This document shows positions 33,055 through 34,338 of a DNA stretch of 34,338 nucleotides, in pieces; the first letter of the stretch is position 1, and each line of letters begins with the position of its first letter. Under the pieces are notes generated by a model, which made no database searches, had not been told where the DNA came from, and saw nothing but the letters and a program-made list of their open reading frames with translations. The DNA comes from an uncultured Bacteroidales bacterium (GTDB lineage: Bacteria; Bacteroidota; Bacteroidia; Bacteroidales; UBA932), in assembly GCA_900320545.1 (NCBI GenBank), contig ONSU01000030.1, forward strand, positions 1 through 34,338, written 5' to 3'. The position numbers were made by a program, and so were the translations under genes.

Positions 33055-34131
33055 CTAAAGATTCATAAAAGGAAGGTCTTTGGTCTGTTCGACAAGGAAA
33101 CCGGCGAGGGCGTCATTGCCTTCGGACGGACCGTTGAGCGTGTCGAGCATCCTGCGGAGCCCGGCTTTGCCGCCGCCGTTCTTGAGGATGTATGCCGTGC
33201 AGAGATTCTGCGGCGCGACGGAAGAGGAGAGGATGTCGATGTCGGTCAGGCCGATCTGGAAGCAGGCGATCTGGTAGGCCGCCTCGAAGAATTCCTTGAT
33301 GAGGGCGTCGATGTCGCCGAGGGTCTGGAATCCCATATCCTTGAACTGGGCGAGGAAAGGGGAGAGGTCGACTTCCTCGATTTCGGCCTGGTTGATGGAG
33401 GCGATCCGGCGGGTAAGTCTGTCGAAGGGACCGATGGAGAGGTAGCTCCGGAACGAATCGCCGTCAAGCTGCACGTCGGCAAGGTTGCCGGAGGCGACGA
33501 GACTCTGCACCTGGCGGCGGTAGTCGGCGAGTTCTCTCCGGATGCGGCTGAATTCGTCGTCCACCAGTTCCAGCATTCCCGCGAGGCGGCTCATGTTCCT
33601 CAGATACACCTTCGGGATTTCGATCCCGCTCTTGTAGCCGGTGTCGTGGTTCATGTTGGCCCAGGCGTGCTGGAGGACCGTCCGCATCTGCACCTCGAAG
33701 GCGATCCGGGCGTCCTGCTCCGGCATCCGGCAGATGTAGTGCAGGGAGAGGTAGCCGAAACTGTCGATTTCGTGGAGTTTCCGCTTGTCGACGGAATGCT
33801 CCCAGTCGATCTCGAAGAGGTGCTCCAGGGCGGATGCGACCTTGTCGACCTCGTCGATGTAGAAAGTGATGACACGGAGGCCGATGATGTCGGTGATATC
33901 GAAGATGTCGCGGTATTTGCTCCCCTTGAGGCGAAGTTTGCCCGCAAGGGACGCTTCGGTTTTGATCCGCTGCTCGATACTGGCGACGACGATCCCCGCC
34001 TCGGCGAAGAATTGCTGCATCCGCCGGTGGATCGTTTCGCCCATTTTCCTGTATGTGGGGAGGAGTTCGCGGTACTGCCTGAGGAGTTCCTGCGAATGCG
34101 GATCGGTCGGGTATGTCTTGTCGGTATGCAT
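33055..34131 (-). CDS. RelA/SpoT-type alarmone synthetase, stand-alone
   Basis: A 358-residue protein with a synthetase domain at about residues 40-170: RIKTEASLAGK (55-65), DITDIIGLRV (78-87), GYLSLHYI (126-133), FEVQMRT (145-151) and HDTGYK (162-167) are the RSH synthetase core. The remaining 190 residues have no TGS or ACT domain and look mostly helical, so this is a small alarmone synthetase with an unassigned C-terminal extension. It should transfer pyrophosphate from ATP to GTP/GDP, or, in toxic relatives, to tRNA ends. The ATG at 34131 is preferred: the alternative TTG at 34143 lies in the -7 box. First gene of the five-gene operon. Confidence 0.88.
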   Translation of the reverse strand: MHTDKTYPTDPHSQELLRQYRELLPTYRKMGETIHRRMQQFFAEAGIVVASIEQRIKTEASLAGKLRLKGSKYRDIFDITDIIGLRVITFYIDEVDKVASALEHLFEIDWEHSVDKRKLHEIDSFGYLSLHYICRMPEQDARIAFEVQMRTVLQHAWANMNHDTGYKSGIEIPKVYLRNMSRLAGMLELVDDEFSRIRRELADYRRQVQSLVASGNLADVQLDGDSFRSYLSIGPFDRLTRRIASINQAEIEEVDLSPFLAQFKDMGFQTLGDIDALIKEFFEAAYQIACFQIGLTDIDILSSSVAPQNLCTAYILKNGGGKAGLRRMLDTLNGPSEGNDALAGFLVEQTKDLPFMNL

Positions 34132-34140
34132 AGATTGTGT

Positions 34141-34148
34141 CAAAGATA
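34141..34148 (-). promoter_or_regulatory. -7 promoter box of the alarmone/partner-switching operon
   Basis: Plus-strand CAAAGATA reads leftward as TATCTTTG and ends nine bases before the ATG at 34131. A weak -33 (plus-strand CAA at 34168-34170) is about 19 bases upstream. The leader would be only a few bases long. Confidence 0.6.
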
Positions 34149-34158
34149 AGAATAATTC

Positions 34159-34187
34159 TTTGAATTCAACATTTTTCTTTATCTTTG
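34159..34187 (+). promoter_or_regulatory. Promoter of the lipid A acyltransferase gene
   Basis: TTTG at 34159-34162, 17 bases, TATCTTTG at 34180-34187, which ends six bases before the ATG at 34194. It is divergent from the alarmone operon promoter within about 45 bases. Confidence 0.6.
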
Positions 34188-34193
34188 TACGAT

Positions 34194-34338
34194 ATGACCG
34201 ACAAACGACGCGGATTTGGCGTGTGGCTGGCCGAGGTCCTGCTGAGGCCCTGGTCGCTTCTGCCGCTGGGATTCCATTATGCGATGGGACGGGTGCTCGC
34301 CTGGCTCCTCGAGCGCGTGATGCACTACCGCAGCCGCA
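34194..34338 (+). CDS. Lipid A acyltransferase (LpxL/HtrB-like), 5' part only
   Basis: The open frame from ATG 34194 runs off the window edge after 48 codons. It encodes GVWLAEVLLRPWSLLPLGF, AMGRVLAWLLERVMHYR, the N-terminal membrane-anchor pattern (LLPL...L...L..L....YR) of Bacteroidota lysophospholipid/lipid A acyltransferases, which add secondary acyl chains to lipid A at the inner membrane. Too short to show the catalytic HX4D motif, so the assignment rests on the N-terminal pattern and promoter position. Confidence 0.65.
   Translation, partial: MTDKRRGFGVWLAEVLLRPWSLLPLGFHYAMGRVLAWLLERVMHYRSR

Noticed and set aside
1-34338. CRISPR arrays, insertion sequences, phage genes or restriction systems
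   Set aside because: No regularly spaced repeats, transposase, integrase, cas or phage-like proteins were seen.

Overview
The window is chromosomal DNA from a GC-rich member of the Bacteroidales (phylum Bacteroidota). Three things point there: the gene families (fimbrillin-type lipoproteins, DUF3575, DUF4906, DUF4954), the near absence of Shine-Dalgarno sequences, and repeated copies of the Bacteroidetes -7 promoter element TAnnTTTG (usually TATCTTTG) in the AT-rich gaps on both strands. A Rikenellaceae/Alistipes-like gut lineage would fit, but the genus cannot be fixed from this sequence.

Layout. (1) Positions 1-1135 (-) hold a broken BspA-type leucine-rich-repeat lipoprotein that runs off the left edge and contains a frameshift. 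(2) Positions 1365-13668 (-) hold an eight-gene fimbrial (type V pilus-like) operon. It reads DUF3575 outer-membrane protein, Mfa2/DUF5119-like lipoprotein, likely major fimbrillin, a small fimbrial lipoprotein, two fimbrillin-family lipoproteins, a 669-aa fimbrial lipoprotein and a 1150-aa DUF4906-like protein, with overlapping or nearly touching genes. (3) A tRNA-Cys (-) follows, with an unusual nested terminator hairpin. (4) Positions 14185-19553 carry an N-acetylhexosamine-kinase-like phosphotransferase (+), a Na+/alanine symporter with a small exported protein (-), the pseudouridine salvage pair psuK-psuG (+) and a DUF4234 membrane protein (+), ending in a strong bidirectional terminator. 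(5) Positions 19585-22528 (-) hold a frameshifted DUF4954 gene coupled to mutY. (6) Positions 22621-25070 hold an alpha/beta-hydrolase lipoprotein (+) that converges on a DUF1846 gene (-); the two stop codons share one CTAG. (7) Positions 25197-28913 (+) form a tight four-gene operon: lipoprotein of unknown function, RNase D-like exonuclease, RlmI-like rRNA methyltransferase and patatin-like phospholipase. A tRNA-Ala(GGC) and its terminator follow. (8) Positions 29201-34131 (-) form a compact five-gene signalling operon: RelA/SpoT-type alarmone synthetase, MESH1-like HD alarmone hydrolase, APH-like phosphotransferase, Cache-SpoIIE-HATPase membrane protein and STAS protein. (9) The right edge cuts a divergent LpxL/HtrB-like lipid A acyltransferase gene (+).

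How the parts work together. The fimbrial operon looks like a complete set of subunits (membrane anchor, stalk, accessory and tip) exported as lipoproteins. Six of the seven protein starts examined in detail carry a Thr/Ser-Lys/Arg site about 25-35 residues after the lipid-bearing cysteine, as expected for proteolytic maturation before strand exchange. The most novel-looking unit is the operon at the right. It joins making and breaking of (p)ppGpp-like nucleotides to a partner-switching phosphorelay in which one transmembrane sensor carries both the phosphatase and the kinase-like domain for a single adjacent STAS protein. Two genes are interrupted by apparent one-base losses in or near short G runs, so sequence error must be excluded before they are called true pseudogenes.
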